Shown here: piece after piece, positions 11,447 through 22,940 of the stretch
How positions within the stretch are numbered: position 1 is the first letter of the stretch
How the letters are laid out: the number at the start of each line of letters is the position of its first letter
From: Axinella damicornis
Lineage: Eukaryota > Porifera > Demospongiae > Axinellida > Axinellidae
Length of the DNA: 64,000 bases
Assembly (NCBI GenBank): GCA_963931865.1
Contig: OZ007507.1
Coordinates: 11,213,974-11,277,973 of the forward strand
Direction of reading: 5' to 3'
Translations under genes and position numbers: made by a program
The notes under the pieces: model-generated
What the model was told of the DNA's origin: nothing
What the model saw: the letters and a program-made list of their open reading frames with translations, nothing else
The model's database searches: none

Positions 11447-13087
11447 ATCATCTCAACCAATTTTGCTTGTACAAAGAAGTACTATAGTGGCCACATATCC
11501 CAGGCACCTGTCACATTAAATTTGGACCCCGTAAATACGTTCCCCCCGGAACGAAATAACAGTGAAATTTTTGGACCTGCCTTGAAAGGTTAGTTCCACC
11601 TACGTGTACGTATAATGATTGTGTACACTTGCAACTTGACAGAAGCTGTTACTTAGCCTATGGTTTGTCTGTTAGCAGCTGCTGGGCCGATAAAGATATC
11701 CACACTACTGCAGCATCAGCAACTCTCATGATGTGCTTGGACGCTAGTGCACAGCGAAATTATATATTTCAGTTGCGTTCGAACCTCTGTTGCTTGTTCT
11801 CGATGGCATATATAGCTTGGATGGATCAACAGCCGCCCAGTTCACGTTACTTGTTGCAAAGGCTCAGGCACTGTAGTTGTACTGCACAGGTCGCAATTGG
11901 TAAGCATGAGGCAGAGCTCTGTGAGCTCTTGATCTAGTATCTTATTATGCGGTGACATCATTATGACAACACCGCCCACCTGTTTCATGAATTCAAGCTT
12001 CACAGCTACAACAGCCAATAGTTGCTTTGCACAACAGTGTTTTCGCTAGGCCTTTCTGAAGGGCACTGCGCCCTTTGGGCTTGTAATGTGTGTTTGTGGT
12101 CTTCTAAAAGCAAATTGTGCCCTTTGCACTTCAATGACTTTCAACAACCACTTGAAGTACTTGGCAGGTGAGGCTTCACAGGGTTTGTGAACACTATGAA
12201 TCTCATTATGCACCCCCTCCAAACGTTTCTGGTCAAAACACTGCAGTATATTTCAGCAATAGGAGATTCGCATATTTCAACAAGCCTTTGAAACATAATG
12301 GACCAATGGGGGGTCCAACTATTTCACAAGGGGTCCTTCTGAAAAATTAGTTCCAGGGGGTCCATATATTTCAAGCGTTTACTGAAAAATTAGTTCTAGG
12401 AGGTCCATTTTAGGGGGCGTCCAAATTCAATATGACACACCCATCCTGCCTTTCATTACTTGCAGTATAGCTAGAACACAGGGCAAGTTGTATGAATGTG
12501 GACAGCATGTAAGTACATGCAGTTGATGTACTCAGCATGAAGGGAGTACTCGGGGTATAGTTATAAGAAATCAACATGCATGCACCACTTTCACTTCAAA
12601 CGAGTCTTCGTCGCGGTTTCTTAGGCAAGTCTGTCCAGTGTTGAGGCCCATAATACTGGTAGGTCTGAACAGAACAGTCGTGAAACTATTACCATCTAGT
12701 CTCGTATGGCAAGACCCTGGCTATGTGACAATCATGGACATGCATGGGCTCTTTCCAATATTCTTGTCATGGTCGCCCATTCAATTCAAGCTTTCTACCA
12801 TTTTACCCACTGATGTTACTCATGTGATAAACTTAACAGGCATCTCCCGCTTATCTGCATGTACTGGTCCTGGGAACAAGGCTGAAGAAGTAGTATGTAC
12901 ATGTGGAATGGCTATGTAGTGAAGTTATATGGCGACATTAATAACCCCAGAGGGCCATAGAGGAAACAGTTACATGTACTAAGTGGGGAAGCACTACAGG
13001 TGTGGTGTGTACCAATAGCCCACAAAAACTTAGTTGTCCAAGTTCAGAGTTCAACATATAGTATTTCTCTATTGCAGGGCTACCACT
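11447..13087. other. Gene-free interval upstream of the 1,008-residue gene
   Basis: Contains a string at about 11507 (CCTGTCACATTAAATTTGG) that resembles the left end of the Ginger1 element at 16974, and a degenerate tandem duplication at 12295-12415 (GAAAAATTAGTTC...GGTCCA). A splice acceptor (TATTGCAG) at 13077 suggests a 5' untranslated intron for the next gene. Confidence 0.45.
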
Positions 13088-16000
13088 ATGGCTCAAAGTA
13101 CTCCAAACCCCGGGCCATTCTGTGCAGAGTTTGGTATCACTACCACCATGCTTCTTGACCAAACAGCAGCACTATCTCTTCCGTCTGTCCCAGTAATAAA
13201 AAATGGCTTGGTGTTGGAGCTCTTTGCAGTGCTGAAGTCCAACAAATTAACATGGGCCACATTTTCCAGCTGGATAGAAAAACTGTATTCAGGGGGAACA
13301 AAACCAGATATCTGGGCTTTACGAAAGTCAGTAATTGCAATAAGCACTAGGCATGCTAACCTGAAGAAAACACCAAAAAGAAAGCCTGAAGCAGAAAGGC
13401 TACTCAATACACCATACACAACACCAACTCAGCAAAGTTCTGGCAGTTCAACTGAAGCTAAACTTCCGGCTGCTCCTTCCAGGTTTCAAACGGAAACCAC
13501 AGTTCTTGTGAACAAGAGCTTGGCTGTAGAAGTTGCAGAATGGAAACAAAAACACGAGGAATTGTTACAGGAGAGCATGAAAATGACGCAAAAGATTGAA
13601 AAACTTAAGCAACTGGTAGAGACATACAAGCCCCACAACGTACGTAGAAGAGAAAAAAGAAAAGATAAGAAAATCCGATGTCAACTAGATAAGATTGACA
13701 AATTAGAGAGGCAGCTAAAGTACAAGACAAGCGCTTTCTTGAAGAACACAAAAGGTCAAATTCAGTATTATAAGGACAAATGTGAGCAACTCAAAGAAAA
13801 GATGGTAGCAGCACTGAGCGAGTGTGAAAACTGTGAGCAGCTAGCAAATGAAACTTCCAAGACGAAACAAACCAATGTTGAGTTAATGGAAGCTAATGCA
13901 GAGCTACATGACGAAGTGAAGCATTTGCAGTCAAAGATGCTGACCACATTTGAAGATGGAAAATATACTAATGAACTTCGTGTGTGTGTTATGGATCTGC
14001 TGTCGCACAATGTAGCAATACTACAAATTGTGCCTGTTATCCAGTCAGTGCTGAAACTAGCAGGAGTGACTTGCAATAGATTACCAAAACACACAGCAAT
14101 TAACGATATGTTAATTGAAGCACGGGCACTCTCCCAGATGCAACTGGCCGAGGTACTCACACAAGAAGACCATCATACCCTGCACAGTGATGGGACTACC
14201 AAGTTTGGACATAAGTACCTTGCTTACCAGGTTTCCACTGAGCATGAGACATACACACTTGGGATGCGGGAGGTGGCCTCAGGGTCAGCACAATCCATGC
14301 TGGAGAAAATGAAAGAAATTCTTGATGATCTCAGTGTTTCCGCTTCCACTAGCGATGACAAAAACACACAAGTGGCAAGTGAAATAGTGGCACGAATCAA
14401 GAGTACAATGTCTGATCGGGCAAGCACAGAGAAATCCTTTAATGCGCTTTTGGCAGATTACCGAGCTGAAGTATTACCGTTGGTAGTGAAGAACTGGGAA
14501 GAACTGTCACAGAAAGAAAAAGAGTCCATGTCAGAGATGTACAATTTTTTTTGTGGCATTCATTTTGTTGTGTCAATGGCAGAAACCACATCAGAGGCAA
14601 TTCACTTGTTTGAAAAAGCTCACCATGAAGACGTTAGTGAGAACACAGAAGCTGGCACCATTAGGCTCATCAGAACTGCATGTAAAGCATTTGAACGTCG
14701 AGGTGATGAGAAATCTGGCTGTGCAGTGCAGTTTCATACCTATTTGCGTCGCCTTGGAATTACCAATGTACACCTGGCCCACTTCAGAGGAAATCGATTC
14801 AACATAGTATTCCTAAATGGAGCCCGAGTGTTTTACCTGCACAGGCACATGATCGAGTTCTTGACAAAAGTTTGGGGGCCCCAAAACAAATTGCTGAAGG
14901 CCGTTCTTGATGATGCGAACAATGAGTTGTATATCTCAGGGTGTCGGGCCCTAGGCCTGATTGACAAACTCATAACCGCCCCCCTCTGGAGAATTCTCGA
15001 GTCAGACCTACATATTTTAGATATATCCACCTACTTCACTAAGCTGCTAGAATTTCTAGCAGAGTGTGGGGATGATGCCTCTGAGTTCCTGACAGGGGAG
15101 AAGGTGCCCTTTCCCGATACTCCAGTCAACAAAGATGATGTGTGGGCATCACTTGTTGTTCCATCCCCCTCGGACCCGCTGGTCCAGCAAATCCTTCAAG
15201 CACTTTTCAAATCACTGGAACTGCTTGCCCAAAGGATGCTTGTGGATCATCTCCCTGGTGGAAAATGGGAAGGCGCAAGTGGATCTGTCAGAAACCAAAC
15301 AAAATCTGTCACAAAGACAAACACAGTCAGTGAGCGTGATTTTGCCAAGCTAGACAGATTACTGAGGGAAAAACCCAATGCATCTCTGCTGGCCTTAGAG
15401 GCTCACATACTGTTTTCAACAAACAAGACCTCCAAGTGGCTTGCACAACAAGCTATACACAAACAGGAATCACTCCTGGCCTCAGGTCGAAGGTTAGCAC
15501 CTGCTCATCGAGCCCAGTTCAGAGAACGGCTAGCAGTGATTGAACAACAGCGCAGAGAACTGCTTCAGACAAAGCAGGATAACATCAGGAAGAAGGAACA
15601 GAAGGTACTACAAGAGAAAGAAAAGCTAACCTCAGAAATTGTATCCATAGGCTTATGGCAAACCAAGGATGATGTTGAACAACAGCTGCTGAGGATAAAA
15701 AGTGAAACGAAGAAAAAGGAGGCACTGAAAATCCAACTGAAATTCAGGAAAAATGTTCTCCACCAGAATTCAGATGCAGCGATATATCGCTTTTCCAAAA
15801 AGGGGGTGGGTCAATTCTCCTCAACGATTCTCAAGGAGAATTTGTTGAAGCTCATTGAGGATGCTTGGAAAGCACCTCCAGTATCGACTTCCCAAAGTGC
15901 CACAAGTGCTGACCCAATACTTGTTGGAAAGCGAATACAGCACAAATTTTCAGAGAACAAGGAGATTGTTGCATACACTGGGACAGTTGTATCGCAGGTA

Positions 16001-16114
16001 CCAGGATTTCCGGAATGGTATAATGTTGTCTACGAAGATGAACCAGACATAGTGTACACTTACAAGCTAATGGAAGACTATGCAAATGGTGACTTATCTA
16101 TCATAGTAGGTTAA
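13088..16114 (+). CDS. Uncharacterised 1,008-residue protein, hAT-like layout with C-terminal Tudor-like domain
   Basis: One long uninterrupted exon. I start at 13088 (MAQSTPNPGP) because the upstream ATG at 13034 lies before an acceptor-like TATTGCAG. Visible parts: a short N-terminal globular region; a Lys/Glu-rich coiled coil at about residues 150-300; a central region with LHSDGTTKFG (Asp 368), MSDRAS (Asp 443), FFCGIHFVVSMA (Cys 489, His 492) and FRGNRFNIVF (about 567); a second coiled coil at about 820-890; and a tail from about 944 (VGKRIQHKF, then YTGTVV, WYNVVYEDE, LMEDYANGDL) resembling a Tudor or spindlin-type barrel. The order Asp, Asp, C-x2-H, R-x-N is that of hAT-type transposases, so this may be a transposase or a host gene derived from one. 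No flanking inverted repeats are evident. Family membership is inference. Confidence 0.75.
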   Translation: MAQSTPNPGPFCAEFGITTTMLLDQTAALSLPSVPVIKNGLVLELFAVLKSNKLTWATFSSWIEKLYSGGTKPDIWALRKSVIAISTRHANLKKTPKRKPEAERLLNTPYTTPTQQSSGSSTEAKLPAAPSRFQTETTVLVNKSLAVEVAEWKQKHEELLQESMKMTQKIEKLKQLVETYKPHNVRRREKRKDKKIRCQLDKIDKLERQLKYKTSAFLKNTKGQIQYYKDKCEQLKEKMVAALSECENCEQLANETSKTKQTNVELMEANAELHDEVKHLQSKMLTTFEDGKYTNELRVCVMDLLSHNVAILQIVPVIQSVLKLAGVTCNRLPKHTAINDMLIEARALSQMQLAEVLTQEDHHTLHSDGTTKFGHKYLAYQVSTEHETYTLGMREVASGSAQSMLEKMKEILDDLSVSASTSDDKNTQVASEIVARIKSTMSDRASTEKSFNALLADYRAEVLPLVVKNWEELSQKEKESMSEMYNFFCGIHFVVSMAETTSEAIHLFEKAHHEDVSENTEAGTIRLIRTACKAFERRGDEKSGCAVQFHTYLRRLGITNVHLAHFRGNRFNIVFLNGARVFYLHRHMIEFLTKVWGPQNKLLKAVLDDANNELYISGCRALGLIDKLITAPLWRILESDLHILDISTYFTKLLEFLAECGDDASEFLTGEKVPFPDTPVNKDDVWASLVVPSPSDPLVQQILQALFKSLELLAQRMLVDHLPGGKWEGASGSVRNQTKSVTKTNTVSERDFAKLDRLLREKPNASLLALEAHILFSTNKTSKWLAQQAIHKQESLLASGRRLAPAHRAQFRERLAVIEQQRRELLQTKQDNIRKKEQKVLQEKEKLTSEIVSIGLWQTKDDVEQQLLRIKSETKKKEALKIQLKFRKNVLHQNSDAAIYRFSKKGVGQFSSTILKENLLKLIEDAWKAPPVSTSQSATSADPILVGKRIQHKFSENKEIVAYTGTVVSQVPGFPEWYNVVYEDEPDIVYTYKLMEDYANGDLSIIVG

Positions 16115-16973
16115 AATTAGTGCATCAATAGTATAAATAGCTAGCTATTACTCTACCACAATGTACTACTAGGCCATCTGTTATACCTTTGGGCTTGCCT
16201 TTAAATGAAGTTGACGTACCTTGATTCTGGGAGTCAGAAGAGCTCTGTCAAATGTAGTTGCAGCAGGAGTGTGAAGGATGTTGCTGGAATCACCGCTCGC
16301 ACAGGAACATTTTGGTCCAAGTTGCATTAAAATTGGCCCACGCGTTCACGAGTTATTGTTGGAATCATGCAATTACCGAAAATTAGACCACGTTTCCTAT
16401 TAAAAAGTGACCGGAAAAAATTTCATGATTACGTTTGACAAAATAATGTCTAATTTGCTTCCCGATGGACCGATTTGGAAGCAACAAAGACGGTTTTGCT
16501 CAGAATTGGATGACAAATCTAGCTGCGTGCTGTGCGAATTCCTGAAAACGTTCTAAAAAACTTGTCCGGAATCGCTAGTAATATTCATGTAGCTAGCTAT
16601 TACTGCGTAGTTGTGTGCTGTGTGGGGCAAACGTCATCCATACTGGTGGACTTTTAAGGGGACTTTTAAGGCAGGAGGTGAATCATGCAAGGCCTGGGAT
16701 GACACTAAGGCCCCTCCAAATCAATTTATAGTTTCTTCTCTCACTCCCAGTGTACTGGGCATGCGGGCGGGCGGTATACATTTGGCAATATCTCACCTTT
16801 CTAGCTCTTCCTTTTCTTTTTCAAGTGTTTCCTCCCGACTCTGCTCCCGATCCACGTGTAGACAGGTATGACGTAATGCAATTTTCCACTGAGCATGCTC
16901 AGTTCATGAGATACTTGAGGAAGCCAAAACCCACGCGGGCGGAAATTAGGTTGGATGAGAAATTTGGAAGGGC
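16115..16973. other. Interval between two transposon-type genes
   Basis: No supported gene. The frames at 16611-17001 have no recognisable motif, and no clear polyadenylation signal follows the 16114 stop. Confidence 0.4.
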
Positions 16974-17176
16974 CTGTCACGTTAATTTTGGTCCGGGGTA
17001 AAAAATGGTCCGGGGGGACCAAAATTGCTTACAAAAGCGGTCCCCCCCGGACCGCTTTTGCTGTAAATTTTGGTCCGCGTTGAACAATTTCGGTCCTACA
17101 CGCATGCGTACTGTGTCATGAGGTTAAAGTTCTTTGCGAAGTGCGAATTTGTTATAGTGGAAGAAGCAGCGACATC

Positions 17177-20100
17177 ATGCAGGAGGAAGAAGATCTAGTG
17201 GAGAAGGCATATTTGTATCTAACAGAACATCGATACCCCGACGGTTGCAGTAAAAACGAAAAGAGAATCATCCGAAGGAAGACATCGAAGTTTGTTGTTC
17301 GTGATGGTGACCTTCTCTACAAGAAAACTGTACAAGGAAGCAACGGAAAGAAGGTGCAGCAGCATTTCTTCATAAATTATTAAATGTTAGTATTTTGTAG
17401 ACTTTGCATAGGTTGGCTACGGTAGAATTAGCCTCGTTGTCAGGCCCCGCCCATCTGCATACTGCACACAAGTACATGTATATACAAGTGCGAAAACTGG
17501 GCGGGGTCTTGGAACGAGGCATACCTTTCTGAGAATTTTACACCAAGGCTGTCGTAATGTACTACATTTTACGCCACTGAAGTTGGCGTTACATAAAGGG
17601 TACTTCAACACCATTGAACTAAACTGATGAGGTTGCCCCTGATGTGCTTAAATGACAATTGACTCAGATGGACAATGATTGATGGTTAGTGTAGTCATAT
17701 CGAGCTAGAATGAAGGAGTTCGGTACAGCTATACAACTTCCTTTTGTGCGCCACAGCTTTGATATGTTGTTCACACAACTCCTGATCATGAGCCGTCTAT
17801 GAAGCATTATGGCTTCATTACATCATGCAACAAGAAACCATGCAGTTAAGAAGTTTTACCGTTAAAACAGAAGTATGTATGATCTATGGCTGCAGGAAGA
17901 GGTACTGATCAGGTACATTCAGTCACGAGAGGAGCAGCTGCGGATTCTTCGTGCGTGCCACTCTGACCCAACAGCAGGTCACCTCGGGTTTCGGAAGACG
18001 TTGGCACGCATATTGGAAAGATTTGCTTGGAAAGGCGTAGTGAAAGACTGCCAAGAGCTGGTAAGACAATAAGTGGGTTAGTGTGACATTACAGCTTTTG
18101 GAATATACTTGTACAATTATCATACATTATAGGTAGCAAGGTGTGATCTCTGCCAGCGGGTAAATGGCAAGCTGGCGCTTGTGTGGCCTGAGCTACATCC
18201 CGTTCCCGTGAAGAGCCCCTGGCACCACCTTGGGATTGATTATGTAGGGCCCCTCGCCTACCCATCTCCCTCCGGCAATCGATACATTTTGACGTGCAGT
18301 GATTATTGCACCAAATGGGTGGAGGCATTTGCAACACCGGATAAGAGTGCCCCCCAAACAGCACTGACACTGTTCAAGGTTAGCAGCACATACACTCTTA
18401 CATACTGTGTGCAAGCTGTATTTAATGGAACCCGCCACGACTCCTTCATAGCTCTTCATGAGAATGGGTCTACCCAGAGTAGTCACCAGTGACCAAGGCT
18501 CTGAGTTTCGAAACAAGCTGAACAAGGAGTTCATGGCACTCCTCAATATCCAACACCGTTTGACAACAACATACCACCCACAGGTAAAACATGAGCATGG
18601 TGGTGACTATACATAATCTAGGGGGGTTCCATCAACCTGGCTACAGGCCTGTTGTATGCAGTAATCATGGATGTTTATTTTGTTTTAAAACTAGGCTAAC
18701 GGTCTTGACGGGCGGTTCAATCAGACCGTGCAGAACATGCTTGTCAAGTTTGTCAAGGAGAAGAAGGATAGCTGGGAGCATTTCCTGGACACGTGTGTAT
18801 TTGCATACAACACTGCACGGCACGAATCAACCCACTACTCCCCGTTCGAGCTGATGTTCGGAAGGAAGGCAGTGCTACCTATTGAGTTGGACAACAAGCA
18901 TCCAGAAGACATACTCGAGGAGTTTGAACAAGCTCCAGACCTGTCACCATCCCAGGTGGATTTACAGCAGAAATTTAAACCAACAGTAGTTTAGCAATTA
19001 TTGCACTGTTCCTTTCCTTTCCCAGGTGGACAGGAAAGCCTTTCAGAACAGAGAGGTCCTTGAAATGGCAAAGTCCAACATTGCTGCTGCACAAAAGAAA
19101 CAGAAGGAGCACTACGACAGGAAGCACAGCAAACCAGGTGCGTACCAGGCTGGAACCAAAGTGCTGATGAGAGACTTCACCAGGAAGAAGCGCAAAGGAG
19201 GGAAAATGGATCCAAAGTGGCGTGGACCATACAGCATCACCAAGTGTCTCGGCAAGGGACTGTACATGCTGAAGGCTGTTGACAAACCACATGTGGTAGT
19301 GTCCAGAGTCAATGGTGCCCACATAAAACCTTACAGTACACCTCCTCCGAGCCCAACCAACAAAGTGAGTACAACAGTTATGCACTCTTCTCAACAGTCC
19401 TTGTAATTCCTGTATTAGTCAACAGATGTCTGAGTGGTGGTCATGCTGTTTATACATATTGTACATATTGTACATGTGTGGTGGCTTGTAACTTGTATTT
19501 TAGTGTGTGCACTTGTATCATGCAGGAAAGTTCATCAGAGGAGAGCTCAATGGATCTGTATGAGGAGGAGAGTTCTGAGATGTTACCATCACCTGAGAGC
19601 TCATGGTCTCGGCCAGACTCTATATCTCCACTCCCTCCACCCCTCCACCTCCTTACCAATCCGTCTCCAAATCCATTGAGGTAGCTACATTATCGATTTT
19701 CTAAGTAACTGTCCCCATAATCCATAATAAACTTCTCCTTTAGGTTGAAGAAGCCTCCTCCTGTCAACTCCATTCCTCCACTTCCTGAATTCAAGCCTCA
19801 TCCCAAGCCTAGATTACTGCCCCCACATGTCTGTCCTCAGCCCAAACCCAGACAACAGATCCCTCCTCAGCCCAAACCCAGACAACTACTCCTTCCTCAG
19901 CCCAAACCCAGACAACAGATCCCTCCTCAGCCCAAACCCAGACAACAGATCCCTCCTCAGCCCAAACCCAGACAACAGATCCCTCCTCAGCCCAAACCCA
20001 GACAACAGCTCCCTCCCCCATCCGATTGCACGTTGTCTAGAGAAATTCCCAGACGACTGCCCCTCAACCCTCCTTGTGTCTTCAATACATCTCATCAAGG

Positions 20101-20836
20101 TGCAGTTTGCATAGAACTCGTCATCTTATACAACATGGATATTGGTCCGGCAGGAAGTACATACCGGTGTCTTCAAATTCCGCACCTGACCTGGCCTTAA
20201 CTCATATCCCTACTTCCTGCCGGACCAATAACCACTGTTTCTTATAATTGACTTAGTTGAGTAAGCTGCAGTGAAAGGGTTAACTTACAACTACTGTATT
20301 TCCTCTTTTCAGGAGAATTGCTTCTTTGGAATGAGGACTCTGTTCTGCCACCTGGAGGTGTGACATCAAGCACACAAATCGTGGAAGGGGGATTCTACCC
20401 TGCTTTCTTCCCTGATCCAAGTGTCATTCTGTCACCAATTCGGTGCTCCAGATCAGAGTCTGAGTCCTCTAAGTCCAAGGTATAGTTGAAACGTTACACT
20501 TTGTTCACCAGTATGTATGTTAAAAGTATTAATTTTTGTTTCCATTCAGACACATTCCTCTCCGCTTCGTATCTTCAACGATGAAACAATGGAGAGTACT
20601 CAGTTAGGAGTTCCACATTCAACCTCCTCCCACCAGCCTGCTACCTCCAAAGGAAAGAGGAAGCTGTCAAAGGTAAGCAGTCTTAATTATTACATAGTTG
20701 TTGTGCATGGAGACAGGTAAAACAGCTCGTGGGTTTCTTCTTCTAAGGTTGCCACTACACAACCCACTGACGTTCCTCACCTGGAGTCTGAAACACAGCA
20801 CAGCAGAGGGGAAAACACAAGAACAGGTATGTGTGT

Positions 20837-20881
<45 letters not shown>

Positions 20882-22773
20882 GGTGTTGAGGGGAGGTGTT
20901 GAGGGGAGGTGTGTGAAACCTGCTATACTGTATGTGTGTGCTGAGGGTGTAGGGTGTGTGCAGTGTGTCGGTGTTGAACACCTGCTCGATCCCAGCCATG
21001 TGCTGAGTTGCATGTGTATATAGTGCACTCTCTTATTCAATGGAGCAAGTGATTATTTGATTTAGTGAACTGCATGTGCATGCAAAACCACATTCTTCCC
21101 TTATAATTGCTCCATCCCTCCTCTTCCCTTGAAATGATGTTCCTGTTGTTCACATTAGGGAGGAAGCGACCACTACCACTTGACCATAGTGCAGCCTATC
21201 TGCGGGATGAAAAGAGAAGGAAAAGGAGGAGAGGAAGTGACAATGGTAGCAATTCTGACGAGGATCACAGCCCCTCCCTCCCACAGCCACCACTGCCAGC
21301 CACAGCCCCTTCCCTCCCACCGCCAACAACTCATCCCTCCTTGAAGGTAACAGTGCTAATTATTATATAGTTGTTGCGCATAGAATTTTGCATGGAGACT
21401 GGTATAACAGTACAGCTCGTGGGCTTCTTCTAAGGTTGCCACTACCCAGTCCACTACCTCCAAGGCTGCCACTACCCGGTCCACTTCCTCCAAGGCTGCC
21501 ACTACCCGGTCCACTGCCTCCAAGGCTGCCACTACCCGGTCCACTGCCTCCAAGGCTGCCACTACCCGGTCCACTTCCTCCAAGGCTGCCACTACCCGGT
21601 CCACTTCCTCCAAGGCTGCCACTACCCGGTCCACTGCCTCCAAGGCTGCCACTACCCGGTCCACTTCCTCCAAGGCTGCCACTACCCGGTCCACTGCCTC
21701 CAAGGCTGCCACTACCCGGTCCACTTCCTCCAAGGCTGCCACTACCCGGTCCACTTCCTCCAAGGCTGCCACTACCCGGTCCACTACCTCCAAGGCTGCC
21801 ACTACCCGGTCTACTACCTCCAAGGCTGCCACTACCGGTACCACAGCAAATAGCCCTGTCAAAGCCCTTGCTTTCAAGCAGAGAGAGACTCTGAGGCAGA
21901 AAAATAAAGCAAGCAATCCTGTTCATGAAGTCCATGTAATTGACCTGACTACCACAACACTACCAGCTGCTCCGCAGCCACCACTGTGGGTGCCCACATT
22001 GACTGTTGAAGATGAGAAGGTGCTGCTAGATGGAGGATGGCTGTCTGACCGTTTAGTTAATGCAGGTCAGCGTCTGATACAGCAAGCACATTCGTGTGTG
22101 AGTGGGATGCAGAATGTTGCCTTGGGCCACACCCTTGCATTTGATGTGATGCGAGGAGAGTTTGTGCAGGTGTTGCACACCGGTAAAGGGCACTGGGTTG
22201 CAATATCAACCATCGGGTGTCAAGCTGCTGAAGTTGACATATTTGACAGCATGTGTCCTGTACTCACTGGTGCCTTGCAGAGGCAGATAGCTGCCTTATT
22301 GTGTACCCAGCGCAATGCCATCACAGTCAGGTACGTTGATGCCTGCTCGTCCACTCACTCTAGACACACTAACTAACCGTCCTGCTTTCTTCTACTCTTG
22401 CAGATACAGAAAGTGCCAACTACAGGATGGATCTGCTGACTGTGGTCTATTTGCCTTGGCATTTGCAGCGGTGTTGGCTGCAGGTGGACACCCCAGTGCC
22501 TACCTCTTTCACCAGCAGGCAATGAGAAAGCATCTTCACCAGTGCCTCACCTTGAACAGATTTTCTCCTTTCCCTACAAGGAGAATCGGGAGGGAGGCGG
22601 CAAGGGTGATTCAGCCTGTCCATGTGTACTGCACCTGCAGGATGCCGGCAAGTTTTGGCAACCAGATGATTCAATGTGGAAAGTGCCATAGGTGGTACCA
22701 CCTGGATCTATGTGTGGTTGTCAGTGAACAAGCAGCTAAAGCTAAATCCCAGTGGTTTTGTAGTACTTGCTAG
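17177..22773 (+). CDS. Ginger1 transposase: Gypsy-type integrase, Ulp1 protease and PHD finger; catalytic Glu replaced by Gly
   Basis: Fourteen exons join in frame (3,654 bp, 1,217 residues): 17177-17353, 17896-18060, 18133-18378, 18452-18583, 18695-18955, 19026-19364, 19526-19680, 19744-20099, 20313-20479, 20550-20672, 20748-20826, 21159-21346, 21435-22330, 22404-22773. Order of parts: N-terminal integrase motif (HRYPDG...KRIIRR); HH-CC zinc finger (CHSDPTAGH, CDLCQ); DDE core with GIDYVGP and VTSDQGSEF; GPY/F motif (WRGPYSI); an acidic and Pro-rich linker with a 10-residue repeat; a basic stretch (KRRKRRR); a second 10-residue repeat; a C48 protease with His (GHWVAI), Asp (DIFDS) and Cys (SADCGLFAL); and a C4HC3 PHD finger ending WFCSTC at the stop. 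The expected catalytic Glu in GLDERFN is Gly (codon 18710-18712), so cut-and-paste activity is probably lost although the frame is open. The donor of the first exon is weak. Confidence 0.88.
19834..20015 (+). repeat. Coding tandem repeat, 30 bp (Pro-Gln-Pro-Lys-Pro-Arg type)
   Basis: About six in-frame copies of a 30-bp unit encoding PQPKPRQQIP in the linker of the Ginger1 protein, almost identical in DNA. This suggests recent expansion by slippage or unequal exchange. Confidence 0.9.
20141..20229. repeat. Small inverted repeat within a Ginger1 intron
   Basis: ATTGGTCCGGCAGGAAGTA at the left pairs with TACTTCCTGCCGGACCAAT at the right, with about 50 bp between. A short MITE-like palindrome in the intron 20100-20312. 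Confidence 0.8.
20828..20882. repeat. (TG)n-(G)n tract
   Basis: TG dinucleotides directly after the donor of the exon ending at 20826, followed by about 30 G. It lies in an intron of the Ginger1 gene. Confidence 0.95.
21435..21838 (+). repeat. Coding tandem repeat, 30 bp (Ala-Ala-Thr-Thr-Arg-Ser-Thr type)
   Basis: About thirteen in-frame copies of a 30-bp unit encoding AATTRSTxSK (x = Ser, Ala or Thr) in the largest Ginger1 exon, just before the Ulp1 domain. Thr/Ser-rich and near identical. It generates long spurious frames on both strands. Confidence 0.92.
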
Positions 22774-22869
22774 CTAAGCCCTTACCTTACTATTCACATT
22801 ATTATATTATTGACATTGCTATTTATTGTTATTACTAAACAGCTGTTGTCTCCACTATTCAGGCTCCCA

Positions 22870-22905
22870 GTTAGTGGGGGGGGGGGGGAGAGAAGATAGT
22901 AGGCT

Positions 22906-22936
<31 letters not shown>

Positions 22937-22940
22937 GAGA
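22870..22940. repeat. Poly-G tracts
   Basis: Two long G runs downstream of the Ginger1 stop codon, inside the element. Sequence accuracy here is likely poor. Confidence 0.9.

Noticed and set aside
17177..19364. Gypsy-type retrotransposon
   Set aside because: No gag, reverse transcriptase or long terminal repeats. The integrase is split by introns and fused to Ulp1 and PHD, as in Ginger1.
21356..21935. Minus-strand frames of 186-190 codons (VVAALEEVDR and GSGSLGGSGP repeats)
   Set aside because: Shadow of the plus-strand 30-bp coding repeat of the Ginger1 exon.
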